From Bacterioplanes sanyensis (GTDB lineage: Bacteria; Pseudomonadota; Gammaproteobacteria; Pseudomonadales; Oceanobacteraceae), in contig NZ_BMYY01000003.1 in assembly GCF_014652515.1 (NCBI RefSeq), positions 294,772 to 358,771 of the forward strand: a stretch of DNA of 64,000 nucleotides. Direction: 5' to 3'. Position numbers and translations under genes: made by a program. Positions 35,588-44,111 of this stretch are shown here, in pieces (position 1 is the stretch's first letter; every line of letters begins with the position of its first letter). The notes under the pieces were generated by a model that did no database searches, had not been told where the DNA came from, and saw nothing but the letters and a program-made list of their open reading frames with translations.

Positions 35588-36127
35588 ATGCTGATGCAAG
35601 CGGAGCGAGTGATAAATCGCTTTTCCGATATTCTGGGGAAAATATCCTCCATTTTATTCCTGCTGATGCTGGTCAACGTATTTTTCAACGTTGTTGCCCG
35701 CTATGCCTTTAATGCCGTGTGGATCGGCTCACAGGAAATGGAATGGCACCTATTCGCCACCATGTTCATGCTCGGCGTGCCGTACACCTTGCGTGCCGGC
35801 GGCCATGTGCGGGTGGATTTGATTTATGAGCGCTTGTCGGTGGGCAAGCAATCCATCATCGACATTTTAGGCGGCCTGGTATTGCTGCTGCCCTTTACTT
35901 TGCTGGTGGGCTATTACGGTATTGGCTTTGCCTATGAGGCGTTTGAGCTAGGCGAAACGTCTGGCGACCCAGGCGGCCTGCCCTATCGCTGGATCATTAA
36001 AGCGGTCATTCCGTTTGCCTTTTTTGCCACCGCCATTGCTGGCCTTGGGCTGATCATTACCAGCATTTTAAATATCAAACACCCCGAGCGGACTGAACCC
36101 CATAATAACCACGAGTCGTCCTTATGA
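35588..36127 (+). CDS. dctQ: TRAP transporter small permease subunit
   Basis: Four-helix inner-membrane subunit of 179 residues (DctQ family) that pairs with the large permease. Hydrophobic helices lie at about 20-38, 55-70, 98-118 and 140-160. The signature is FFNVVARYAFNAVWIGSQEMEWHL, with LRAGGHVRVDL typical of the family. AGAGGAGAGCCTT precedes the ATG. The stop overlaps the next start (ATGA), so the two permease subunits are coupled. Confidence 0.9.
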   Translation: MLMQAERVINRFSDILGKISSILFLLMLVNVFFNVVARYAFNAVWIGSQEMEWHLFATMFMLGVPYTLRAGGHVRVDLIYERLSVGKQSIIDILGGLVLLLPFTLLVGYYGIGFAYEAFELGETSGDPGGLPYRWIIKAVIPFAFFATAIAGLGLIITSILNIKHPERTEPHNNHESSL

Positions 36128-37416
36128 TCGGTATTGTGATGTTTTTTGTTGCCCTGTTGGCGCTGCTTGCCGGCTTCCCAGTGGCATTTACTTTCGGTGG
36201 TATTGCACTGATTTTCGGTTTGATTGCCGAAGGGCCCAGCATGTTTGCCTTCATGCCCTTTCGCATTCAAAGCATCATGGAAAACGTGGTGCTGATGGCC
36301 GTGCCCCTGTTTATTTTTATGGGCATCGTGCTGCAAAAAACCCGTTTGGCGGAACAGCTGTTGGAGTCAATGGGCAAGTTGTTCGGCGGCGTGCGCGGTG
36401 GCTTGGCCATATCAACGGTATTGGTCGGCGCTCTCTTGGCAGCGTCTACCGGCGTGGTCGGCGCGTCCGTAGTGGCGATGGGATTAATCTCGCTGCCGGT
36501 CATGCTCAAATACAACTACGACAAATCCCTCGCCTGCGGCACCATTTGCGCCTCGGGCACCTTGGGACAAATCATTCCGCCATCGATCGTGCTGATCATT
36601 TTGGGCGACGTGCTGGGCATTCCCGTCGGCGATTTGTTTCAGGCAGCGGTCGGCCCAGGCTTTGTGCTGATCGGCATTTATGTGGTGTACATCTTGGTCT
36701 ACAGCTTCTTTAAGCCGGAAGCAGCGCCGGCGATTCCAGCGGATGAAGACATTGAGCATCGCCGTGAGCATTACATTCGTGCTTTAAAAGCCATCGTGCC
36801 ACCTTTGGCGCTGATTCTAGTGGTGCTGGGCTCTATCTTTGCCGGCATTGCCACCCCTACCGAATCATCGGCTCTGGGCGGCGTCGGTGCGGTATTGCTA
36901 TCCGTGGTGTATGGCCAGTTCAGCTGGAAAATGCTCTACGATGCCGCCGAGGAAACGGTCAAAATCACCGCCATGGTATTTGCCATTTTGCTCGGCGCCA
37001 CGGCATTTTCCATGGCCTTCACCTACACAGGTGGCGATTACATCGTCGAAGAAGTGCTGTCCAACCTGCCTGGCGGTGCCATGGGCTTTTTAATCCTGTC
37101 GATGGTGGCGATTTTGATATTGGGCTTTTTCATCGACTTTGTCGAAATCAGCTTTATCATTGTACCGATGCTGGCACCTGCCGCCATTGCACTGGACATT
37201 GCGCCGGTATGGTTTGCCATCTTGATTGCCATGAACTTGCAAACATCCTTCTTGACGCCACCGTTTGGCTTCAGTTTGTTTTACCTCAAAGGGGTCGCCC
37301 CCGCAGGGGTACAAACCATGGACATTTATCGAGGGGTAATTCCCTTCATTCTGATGCAAGTCGGGGTGGTGATATCCATCCTGTTGTTCCCTGAGTTTTA
37401 TGGCCTAGTTGATTGA
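36124..37416 (+). CDS. dctM: TRAP transporter large permease subunit
   Basis: Inner-membrane transport subunit of 430 residues (DctM family, ion transporter superfamily) with about twelve membrane segments. It is expected to use a sodium or proton gradient to import the ligand delivered by the binding protein. Conserved regions include VPLFIFMGIVLQKT, LVGALLAASTGVVGASVVAMG, SGTLGQIIPPSIVLIILGD and the C-terminal LQTSFLTPPFGFSLFYLKG. The ATGA overlap with dctQ shows translational coupling. A perfect inverted repeat follows the stop and separates the transporter from the two-component genes. Confidence 0.94.
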   Translation: MIGIVMFFVALLALLAGFPVAFTFGGIALIFGLIAEGPSMFAFMPFRIQSIMENVVLMAVPLFIFMGIVLQKTRLAEQLLESMGKLFGGVRGGLAISTVLVGALLAASTGVVGASVVAMGLISLPVMLKYNYDKSLACGTICASGTLGQIIPPSIVLIILGDVLGIPVGDLFQAAVGPGFVLIGIYVVYILVYSFFKPEAAPAIPADEDIEHRREHYIRALKAIVPPLALILVVLGSIFAGIATPTESSALGGVGAVLLSVVYGQFSWKMLYDAAEETVKITAMVFAILLGATAFSMAFTYTGGDYIVEEVLSNLPGGAMGFLILSMVAILILGFFIDFVEISFIIVPMLAPAAIALDIAPVWFAILIAMNLQTSFLTPPFGFSLFYLKGVAPAGVQTMDIYRGVIPFILMQVGVVISILLFPEFYGLVD

Positions 37417-37421
37417 CCCTG

Positions 37422-37446
37422 AGCCACGGCAGCTGCCGTGGCTTTT
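37422..37446 (+). terminator. Palindromic terminator after the TRAP operon
   Basis: AGCCACGGCAG and CTGCCGTGGCT form a perfect 22-base inverted repeat followed by TTTT, 6 bases past the dctM stop and ending 16 bases before the sensor kinase ATG. The tight fit suggests partial termination, with some read-through into the two-component genes, or a promoter close by. Confidence 0.65.
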
Positions 37447-37461
37447 GTCGTTTGGAATTCT

Positions 37462-38874
37462 ATGAACCTGACGCTAAAGACCAAGATACTGCTGCTCACC
37501 ATCTTACCTTTGGTGGCCATTACCCTAACGCTGACTTGGATTACCCAACGTCAGGCGCAGGACTTATCTGAGCGCCAAGTGGCCATCTTTGAAGAAACCG
37601 TCATGGACAATAAGCGCCGGGCATTGGAAGACTATGTCAACCTGGCGATGACCTCGATCCAGCCGATTTTGGCCGAGCTGGATGGCGGCAGCATGGCGCG
37701 TTCACGGGTGGAGTACGAGGTCAAAAGCATCATCGAAAGCATGACCTTTGGCCCCGACGGCTACTTTTTCGCCTACGACCAAAAAGGCACTAACCTGGTT
37801 CATCCAGCTTTGAATGACCTGATCGGCACTCGCATGCTCGATTACCGTGATCGCAATGGCCAGCCCGTCATTCAAGATTTACTGGCCATCGCCAACCACG
37901 GTGGCGGTTTTTATCGCTATTCTTGGCACAAGCCCTCGGCCAATGAAGTCAAAAACAAGTTGGGCTATGTGGTGCTGATTCCCGAGTTGAACTGGATGCT
38001 CGGCACCGGCTTGTACATCGACGACATTGAATCAGAAATTCTGGCTTTAGAGCAGCGCCTCGACAGCAACATCAGCCAAACCTTTTTGGTCGCCTCATTA
38101 CTGCTGGCGATTACCTTGGCGCTGGTGATTGTGATCGTGGTGCTGATCAACGTACACGCCACGGCCCAGGCCGATGAGCGCCTGCGCGAGCTGGCCCACC
38201 GCTCGGTCGAGTTTCAAGTGGTGCAGCGACGCGTATTTGCCCGAGAGCTGCACGATGGCGTCAACCAGATACTGGTGTCGGCCAAGCTGCGACTGAACTT
38301 AGCGTTTAAGCAATGGCCATCGGATACCGCTCGCGATCATTTAGAAAGCGGCATCGATATGTTGAACCAGTCGATTCAAGAAGTTCGCCGGGTGTCGCAT
38401 AATCTGCGCCCAGTCATGCTGGACGACTTAGGCCTCGAAGCGGCCATGCATGCCCTGCTTGATAACTTGGCCAGCAGCGGCGACATCGAAGTAAAACGTC
38501 ACATTCGTTTGCCCGACACACGTTTGCCCGACGCCATTGAAATGACGGTCTACCGTTTAATTCAAGAAGGCATCACCAATGTGCAAAAGCATGCCGACGC
38601 CAGTCGCTTTCAACTAGACGTGCGCCCCTTTGCCAACCGCATTGAGGTCGAAATGCAAGACAACGGTCGCGGCTTTACCCCAAGCGACAGCTTGGACGGC
38701 ATTGGCATGATGAACATGCGCGAACGCCTAGAGTTACTGGGCGGCAAACTCACGGTACGCAGCTGGGCCCATAAAGGCACCCAGATTATTGCGGTACTGT
38801 ATTTAAACCCTGAGCCTGTGTTGCGCCAGCACCCGGCTCCCCCTGTGCCCGCTGAGGGCGAACCCGAAAAATGA
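37462..38874 (+). CDS. Cache-domain sensor histidine kinase (NarL/HisKA_3 type)
   Basis: Membrane sensor kinase of 470 residues. Helix 1 (about 8-27) is followed by a periplasmic single-Cache (sCache_2) domain to about residue 195, with FGPDGYFFAYDQKGTNLVHPAL and LNWMLGTGLYIDDIE. Helix 2 covers about 208-232. The cytoplasmic part has the HisKA_3 phosphoacceptor ARELHDGVNQILVSA and an HATPase domain (EGITNVQKHA, then DNGRGF). sCache_2 domains often bind small carboxylates, so the TRAP substrate is a likely signal. ATG 37462 is chosen since it begins directly at the membrane helix; GGA lies 5 bases upstream. The stop overlaps the regulator region by ATGA. Confidence 0.9.
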   Translation: MNLTLKTKILLLTILPLVAITLTLTWITQRQAQDLSERQVAIFEETVMDNKRRALEDYVNLAMTSIQPILAELDGGSMARSRVEYEVKSIIESMTFGPDGYFFAYDQKGTNLVHPALNDLIGTRMLDYRDRNGQPVIQDLLAIANHGGGFYRYSWHKPSANEVKNKLGYVVLIPELNWMLGTGLYIDDIESEILALEQRLDSNISQTFLVASLLLAITLALVIVIVVLINVHATAQADERLRELAHRSVEFQVVQRRVFARELHDGVNQILVSAKLRLNLAFKQWPSDTARDHLESGIDMLNQSIQEVRRVSHNLRPVMLDDLGLEAAMHALLDNLASSGDIEVKRHIRLPDTRLPDAIEMTVYRLIQEGITNVQKHADASRFQLDVRPFANRIEVEMQDNGRGFTPSDSLDGIGMMNMRERLELLGGKLTVRSWAHKGTQIIAVLYLNPEPVLRQHPAPPVPAEGEPEK

Positions 38875-38882
38875 AGGTCACC

Positions 38883-39530
38883 ATGAGCAAACCGATAAAA
38901 ATCATTCTCGCTGACGATCACCCAATGGTCCGCGAGGGCCTGAAAGTCAGCCTCGAGGCAGAAGGCGACATCAGTGTGGTTGCTGCCGTCAGTAACGGCC
39001 AAGAAGCCTTAGACGCCGCTGCCGAGCATCAACCTGACGTTGTTATGCTGGACATTTCCATGCCGGTGATGAACGGCATCGAAGCCTGCAAGGCGTTCAA
39101 ACAACAACACCCAGACATGCGTATTTTGATCATCACCATGCACGATGATCGCGAATACATTCTTAAGCTGATTCAAGCCGGTGCAGCAGGCTACGTGCTT
39201 AAAGATGTGTCGGTGGAAGAGCTGCTGCTGGCGGTGCAAACCGTGAATCAAGGCGGCACCTACTTCAGCTCCAGCGTGGCCAAAACCTTGTTCAGCGACA
39301 TTGGCAACATTCGCAGCAACCAAAACGACGACATTTTAAGCCCACGCGAAGAAGACGTATTGGCCCTGCTGGCCGAGGGCATGGGCAACAAAGAAATTGC
39401 CCGCGAGTTGGATATTTCTGTGCGCACGGTGGAAGCACACCGCATGAAGATTAAGCAGAAGCTCAATATCTCGACCTCTGCTGGCTTAGTGCGCTACGCC
39501 CTCGACCACGGCATCACTCGCAGCAGCTGA
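38883..39530 (+). CDS. NarL/LuxR-family response regulator
   Basis: DNA-binding response regulator of 215 residues. The receiver domain (about 1-120) has LADDHPMVREGL and the phosphorylation site VVMLDISMPVMNG. The C-terminal LuxR helix-turn-helix is LSPREEDVLALLAEG with NKEIARELDISVRTVEAH. It is the partner of the Cache kinase immediately upstream. AAGGTCACC supports the ATG at 38883; an ATG at 38871 overlaps the kinase stop and is a possible coupled start. Its last 17 bases overlap the 3' end of the convergent AraC gene. The TRAP operon is the probable target. Confidence 0.92.
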   Translation: MSKPIKIILADDHPMVREGLKVSLEAEGDISVVAAVSNGQEALDAAAEHQPDVVMLDISMPVMNGIEACKAFKQQHPDMRILIITMHDDREYILKLIQAGAAGYVLKDVSVEELLLAVQTVNQGGTYFSSSVAKTLFSDIGNIRSNQNDDILSPREEDVLALLAEGMGNKEIARELDISVRTVEAHRMKIKQKLNISTSAGLVRYALDHGITRSS

Positions 39531-40428
39531 TGCGCTGCTCGCGGTAGCGACTGGGGCTGACACCAAAGCACTGGTGAAAGCGGCGCGAAAAGTGGCTGGC
39601 GCTTTGAAAGCCCACTTCAAATGCCACTCGCGTCACCGCCATGCCCTGCTGCAGCAATGCCTTGGCGCGACTGAGGCGTTGCTGCTGCAAATATTCATTG
39701 GGCGAACAGCCCAGTGCCTGCCTGAATTGATGGTAAAACTTGCTGCGCGACATACAGGCGATACGGCATAAGCGGTCAATATCCAGAGGTTCTGCCAGAC
39801 GCTGCTGCAGATCATGCAGCACAGCTGTCATGGCATTTTTGTGTGGGTCTTGCGCCGCGCAAGCGAGCAAAAACTCCCGTCCTTGCTGGCGCAGCAAGCG
39901 GCACAAGAGCTCATCAACGCCATAACTCAACACCAGATCGCTGTCCTCTTCGGCATCAATAAAACTCACTGCGATGCGCTCTAATAGTTTTTGTGTGGCA
40001 CGGGAATGCTGTGCGTGCCAGGTGCGAGGTTGAACGTCGTTCCAGTACCCCATGTCTTGCGGCAGCGGCGCATGCTGATCCAAGTGGTCACACAACTGAT
40101 GAATTTTATTGCCATCCACCGAGACCGTCAGGCAAGTTGTAGGCCGTTCTAATTCCGCCTCTGGAAAGTCGATGAATACTTGCTCGCCGGGTGCCAGCAC
40201 ATAGGATTCATGGGGTAAAAATGCCATCGGCGCGTGCGGGCCATGCATTTCTTTGCGCCCAGAAATCATCGCACAATACAGCACCTCATCGGCTTTCAGG
40301 CTAACGTTGGTGGCTTTGGCGAAGGTGTCATAAATCGACAGCTCAACGTCTTTGCTAAAAAACACGGTGCGATTTTCCACCAGCTGTTGCGGCTGGCGCG
40401 CTAAGCGCTGCAGTGATTCATTCAACAT
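39514..40428 (-). CDS. AraC-family regulator, divergent from aldehyde dehydrogenase
   Basis: Regulator of 304 residues. An N-terminal cupin-like sensing domain (about 20-170, for example [17 protein letters not shown]) is followed by the AraC DNA-binding domain, with [23 protein letters not shown] and [32 protein letters not shown] precedes ATG 40428, which is preferred over a longer reading. It is divergent from an aldehyde dehydrogenase, with 165 bp between starts, and the shared spacer carries a perfect inverted repeat. It is the likely local activator; the inducer may be an alcohol or aldehyde. Confidence 0.87.
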   Translation of the reverse strand: MLNESLQRLARQPQQLVENRTVFFSKDVELSIYDTFAKATNVSLKADEVLYCAMISGRKEMHGPHAPMAFLPHESYVLAPGEQVFIDFPEAELERPTTCLTVSVDGNKIHQLCDHLDQHAPLPQDMGYWNDVQPRTWHAQHSRATQKLLERIAVSFIDAEEDSDLVLSYGVDELLCRLLRQQGREFLLACAAQDPHKNAMTAVLHDLQQRLAEPLDIDRLCRIACMSRSKFYHQFRQALGCSPNEYLQQQRLSRAKALLQQGMAVTRVAFEVGFQSASHFSRRFHQCFGVSPSRYREQRISCCE

Positions 40429-40476
40429 AATTTTCCCTCTAAACCGCCCCTCAACCGTGCCAACCAACGCTGGATT

Positions 40477-40500
40477 GTCAGTCCACTATCTTGGACTGAC
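40477..40500. promoter_or_regulatory. Inverted repeat between AraC regulator and aldehyde dehydrogenase
   Basis: GTCAGTCCA and TGGACTGAC are perfect 9-base arms separated by CTATCT, centred about 60 bp upstream of the regulator start and about 105 bp before the dehydrogenase start. It is a candidate operator for the AraC protein, although AraC sites are more often direct repeats; it could also be an RNA hairpin. Confidence 0.5.
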
Positions 40501-40593
40501 GGACAAGTGTCAGGCTATGGCAACACATACCTTGTTAACAATGCGACTAACTACCAATCGCAGTGTAATGACAATAACAAGAGGAAGTATCTG

Positions 40594-42114
40594 ATGATTT
40601 ATGCCAATCCTGGTCAGGCCGGCGCCATCGTGAATTTTGCCCAGCGCTACGACAACTTTATTGGTGGCGACTGGGTTGCTCCCGTCGCCGGCCGTTATAT
40701 GGACAACATCAGCCCAGTTAATGGCGAGGTTTTTTGTCAGGTAGCGCGCTCTGACGCCGCTGACATTGAACTGGCGTTAGACGCTGCCCATCAAGCGGCG
40801 CCCGAGTGGGGCAAAACATCGGTCACTGAACGCTCGAATTTGTTATTGAAAATTGCCGACCGCATCGAGCAGAACCTAGAAATGCTGGCCGTGGCCGAAA
40901 CCTGGGATAACGGCAAGGCCGTGCGTGAAACCCTGGCGGCCGACATTCCGCTGGCCGCCGATCACTTCCGCTACTTTGCTGGCTGCATTCGCGCGCAAGA
41001 AGGCTCCATGGCAGAGCTGGATGAGCACACCGTGGCCTACCATGTGCACGAGCCGTTAGGCGTGGTCGGACAGATCATTCCTTGGAACTTCCCGTTGTTA
41101 ATGGCGGCTTGGAAGCTCGCACCGGCATTGGCTGCCGGTAACTGCACGGTATTAAAGCCCGCCGAGCAAACGCCAGCGTCCATCTTGCTGTTTATGGAGC
41201 TGATCGCAGATATCGTACCGCCGGGCGTCATCAATGTGGTCAACGGCATTGGCGAAGAAGCTGGCCAAGCACTGGCCAGCAGTGATCGCATCGCCAAAAT
41301 CGCCTTTACCGGCTCCACTCCTGTCGGTCAGCATATTTTACGCAGCGCCGCCGACCGCTTGATTCCCTCCACCGTGGAGCTGGGTGGCAAGTCGCCGAAT
41401 ATTTATTTCAGCGATGTCATGCGTCATGAGGACGACTACCTCAGCAAGTGTGTCGAAGGTCTAGTGCTGGCGTTCTTCAACCAAGGCGAAGTCTGTACTT
41501 GTCCGTCACGAGCGCTGATTCAACACGATATTTACGACGACTTCATCAAGCTGGTCATTGACAGAGCCGCCACCATTACTCGCGGTAATCCACTGGACAC
41601 AGATACCCAAGTCGGCGCACAAGCGTCGCAAGAACAGTTTGACCGCATCATGTCGTATCTGGATATCGGCCGCAAAGAAGGCGCAGAAGTCTTGATTGGC
41701 GGTGCTGCGGCAGAACTGGGTGGCGACTTTAGTCGTGGCTATTATGTGCAGCCAACCCTGCTCAAAGGCACCAACGATATGAAGGTGTTCCAAGAGGAGA
41801 TTTTCGGCCCAGTGGTGGGTGTCACCACCTTCCGCGATGAGGAAGAGGCCATCGCCATTGCTAACGACACCGAGTTCGGCTTAGGCGCCGGCGTATGGAC
41901 CCGCGATACCAACCGAGCTTATCGGGCGAGCCGCGCCATTCAAGCCGGACGCGTGTGGGTGAACTGCTACCACGCCTACCCTGCTCATTCCGCCTTTGGT
42001 GGCTACAAAAAATCGGGCATCGGCCGCGAGACTCACAAAAAAGCGCTGGACCATTACCAGCAAACCAAAAACATGCTGGTCAGCTACAGCACCAGCCCAC
42101 TGGGCTTCTTCTAG
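40594..42114 (+). CDS. NAD-dependent aldehyde dehydrogenase (acetaldehyde type)
   Basis: Aldehyde dehydrogenase of 506 residues, most like the AldB/ExaC/AcoD group that oxidises acetaldehyde to acetate. The catalytic cysteine is Cys301 in [16 protein letters not shown], the general-base glutamate lies in [10 protein letters not shown], and the cofactor loop is [12 protein letters not shown]. The ending YSTSPLGFF is characteristic of this group. The start ATG 40594 follows AGAGGAAGTATCTG; a longer in-frame start overlaps the putative operator region. Divergent transcription from the AraC gene suggests inducible expression, perhaps during growth on ethanol. Confidence 0.92.
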   Translation: MIYANPGQAGAIVNFAQRYDNFIGGDWVAPVAGRYMDNISPVNGEVFCQVARSDAADIELALDAAHQAAPEWGKTSVTERSNLLLKIADRIEQNLEMLAVAETWDNGKAVRETLAADIPLAADHFRYFAGCIRAQEGSMAELDEHTVAYHVHEPLGVVGQIIPWNFPLLMAAWKLAPALAAGNCTVLKPAEQTPASILLFMELIADIVPPGVINVVNGIGEEAGQALASSDRIAKIAFTGSTPVGQHILRSAADRLIPSTVELGGKSPNIYFSDVMRHEDDYLSKCVEGLVLAFFNQGEVCTCPSRALIQHDIYDDFIKLVIDRAATITRGNPLDTDTQVGAQASQEQFDRIMSYLDIGRKEGAEVLIGGAAAELGGDFSRGYYVQPTLLKGTNDMKVFQEEIFGPVVGVTTFRDEEEAIAIANDTEFGLGAGVWTRDTNRAYRASRAIQAGRVWVNCYHAYPAHSAFGGYKKSGIGRETHKKALDHYQQTKNMLVSYSTSPLGFF

Positions 42115-42272
42115 AAGCCTCCCAGCCTTCTATTGGCGCCAACCGGCGTCGATAGAGGGCAGGCGCAAAATGGCCAAGCGTTACGCAAAGATTCTGTACA
42201 ATGGCACACAGGCAGTGCCGGCCTGACACGGCTCTGTGGCATGATGCGCGTTTTTGTGTGCCATCTCGTATT

Positions 42273-43079
42273 ATGAAAACCCCTCGCCTGTTACTGACCC
42301 AACTGCTGCAGCTCACTGCTTTAATACTGCTCGTAGCCATCAGTGGTTGCCAACGCTTACCCAGCCAGCCAAACACGGCTGCACAGCCTGACCCAGCCAT
42401 ACAGCAGCCCGCTGCCCAGCCGTCTACCAGCGATATGAAACAACGCTCAAAGGCCAAGCAGCACCCGAGTGTTGGCAGTCGCTATACCGCGCCGGAACTG
42501 CTGTTGGTACTGCACGACACCCACAGCAACGAGCGCACGCTGCAGCCCATATCAAGGCGCGCACGCATGCTGAGTCACACCCAGAGCGCGATACAAGTGG
42601 TTGGAGTATTGCCAGTGGGCACCGAATTGGAAGTCATTGAGGCCAAGCGCGATGCCCAGCACGTCTTAGTTCGCCATCAAGACCAGCTCATCCCATTGCA
42701 AGGCGTTCGCGTCAGCGACACAGAAGTGCAATGGTTGGTCACCAGCGATGAATGCACACAGCTGAGCCACTGCCAGCCCTGGCAACAGCAAATTCAGCGC
42801 TGCTTAGCCAAAAGTCACTGCCAGACTTTTGTGCAATTTATACCCACCGACGGCAACGGCAGCGCTCACCCTGGCCACCGCCCGCCGTTTAAACCCGAGT
42901 GGATAAAAGCCACCCTGGCGCCAGCGCGGCAATACGCCACTCGCAGTGCCCTGCAGCTGGACGTTGACCCCGTCATGCTGGAGGCCATTGCCACGGGCAG
43001 TGCCGTGGAAGTTGCCCAACTGTTTTTTCACCAGCGCCACTTTCACCTAAAAGGTGATGTGGTTTATGCCGCCGACTGA
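42273..43079 (+). CDS. Lipoprotein of unknown function
   Basis: Not recognised. It is 268 residues with a typical lipoprotein signal: LLTQLLQLTALILLV, then lipobox ISGC. After the cysteine come about 50 Gln/Pro/Ala-rich residues, probably a flexible tether. The rest contains a small SH3-like or beta-rich stretch (GTELEVIEAKRDAQHVLVRHQ) and four cysteines in CTQLSHCQPWQQQIQRCLAKSHC spacing, which could form disulfides in the periplasm. ATG 42273 is chosen at the signal peptide; no strong ribosome site is seen. An extended -10-like TGTACAAT lies about 70 bp upstream. Its last 16 bases overlap the convergent transporter gene. Confidence 0.7.
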   Translation: MKTPRLLLTQLLQLTALILLVAISGCQRLPSQPNTAAQPDPAIQQPAAQPSTSDMKQRSKAKQHPSVGSRYTAPELLLVLHDTHSNERTLQPISRRARMLSHTQSAIQVVGVLPVGTELEVIEAKRDAQHVLVRHQDQLIPLQGVRVSDTEVQWLVTSDECTQLSHCQPWQQQIQRCLAKSHCQTFVQFIPTDGNGSAHPGHRPPFKPEWIKATLAPARQYATRSALQLDVDPVMLEAIATGSAVEVAQLFFHQRHFHLKGDVVYAAD

Positions 43080-43963
43080 CGTCGACGCGGCATTTTTTGG
43101 ATCACCAGCCCGACAATAATTAATACCAAGCCAATGAAGGTGGCTGGGTGAATGGGCTCACCCAGCACTTGGCTGATAAAGATCAGCGACAAAAATGGCG
43201 ATAAAAATATCAGTGAACTGATCGCCGCCGTGCGCTGGGTGGTGCTCATGGCGGTTTGCCACAGTAAAAACGTCACGCCCATTTCAAACAGGCCGACGTA
43301 AATCGCCGCCAAACCGCCCTGACTCATCAAGTTGGCCGCACGCCAGCCATCCCACACCAGAGCGACTAGCCAAATCAGCGGTGTCGCCAGCAGAAAACCA
43401 CACCATAAACTGATGTGCGGCGCATGCTTGCCGCCCGTGTTCCAAATCCAATACAGCGCCCACAGCACCGTGCTCAACAACGCCAGCCCCACGCCCAAAG
43501 GACTATCGAACTGCAACGCCATCGGGTTACCACGTGTGGCAATCACCACCACGCCGGCGTAGGCCAACAATAAGGCGACGATATCGCGACCAAACAATGC
43601 CTGACCCAGCATGGGCACCGCCAGCAAACTCATGGTGAGTGCCCAAGTATAATTAATCGACTGCGCTTGCTGAGCGGGCAATAAATCGTAGGCCTGAAAC
43701 AAAATCAGATAATACAGCAGTGGATTTATCAGTGCCTGGCGCAAGTAAAACAATGGCTGTTCACGCAGCGCCTGCCAGGCCTGCGACAATTGTTTTTGCC
43801 ACAGCAAATAGGCCGTCAAAAACACCCAAGACGTCATCGCGGCAATGGCCAACAACCAACGCGGGGTCACATCCGCCAACGCCAATTTAAACGCCGTCGC
43901 CACCGTCGACCACAACAACACCGCCCCCAGTGCCAGCATTAACGCCCGCCGCTCCGCCTGCAT
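43064..43963 (-). CDS. DMT-family (EamA) transporter
   Basis: Inner-membrane protein of 299 residues with ten hydrophobic helices arranged as two EamA repeats (about 10-140 and 155-290), in the drug/metabolite transporter superfamily. Such proteins usually export amino acids or metabolites; no substrate can be inferred. The start ATG 43963 follows AGAGGTAGAGC. Its 3' end overlaps the lipoprotein gene by 16 bases on the opposite strand. The C-terminus is basic (KMPRRRQSAA), placing it in the cytoplasm. Confidence 0.88.
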   Translation of the reverse strand: MQAERRALMLALGAVLLWSTVATAFKLALADVTPRWLLAIAAMTSWVFLTAYLLWQKQLSQAWQALREQPLFYLRQALINPLLYYLILFQAYDLLPAQQAQSINYTWALTMSLLAVPMLGQALFGRDIVALLLAYAGVVVIATRGNPMALQFDSPLGVGLALLSTVLWALYWIWNTGGKHAPHISLWCGFLLATPLIWLVALVWDGWRAANLMSQGGLAAIYVGLFEMGVTFLLWQTAMSTTQRTAAISSLIFLSPFLSLIFISQVLGEPIHPATFIGLVLIIVGLVIQKMPRRRQSAA

Positions 43964-44111
43964 GCTCTACCTCTATTGACTGTTTATCGAGAAAGCGGCC
44001 AGTCTATCAGTTTGCTCACACATGATCTGCGCCAGGCAACTGTTGTTGCAGCACAACCATTGAAAACGCCGACACTCTCCCCCAGTTAGCGGTTTATAAG
44101 GAGGCTTTTTT

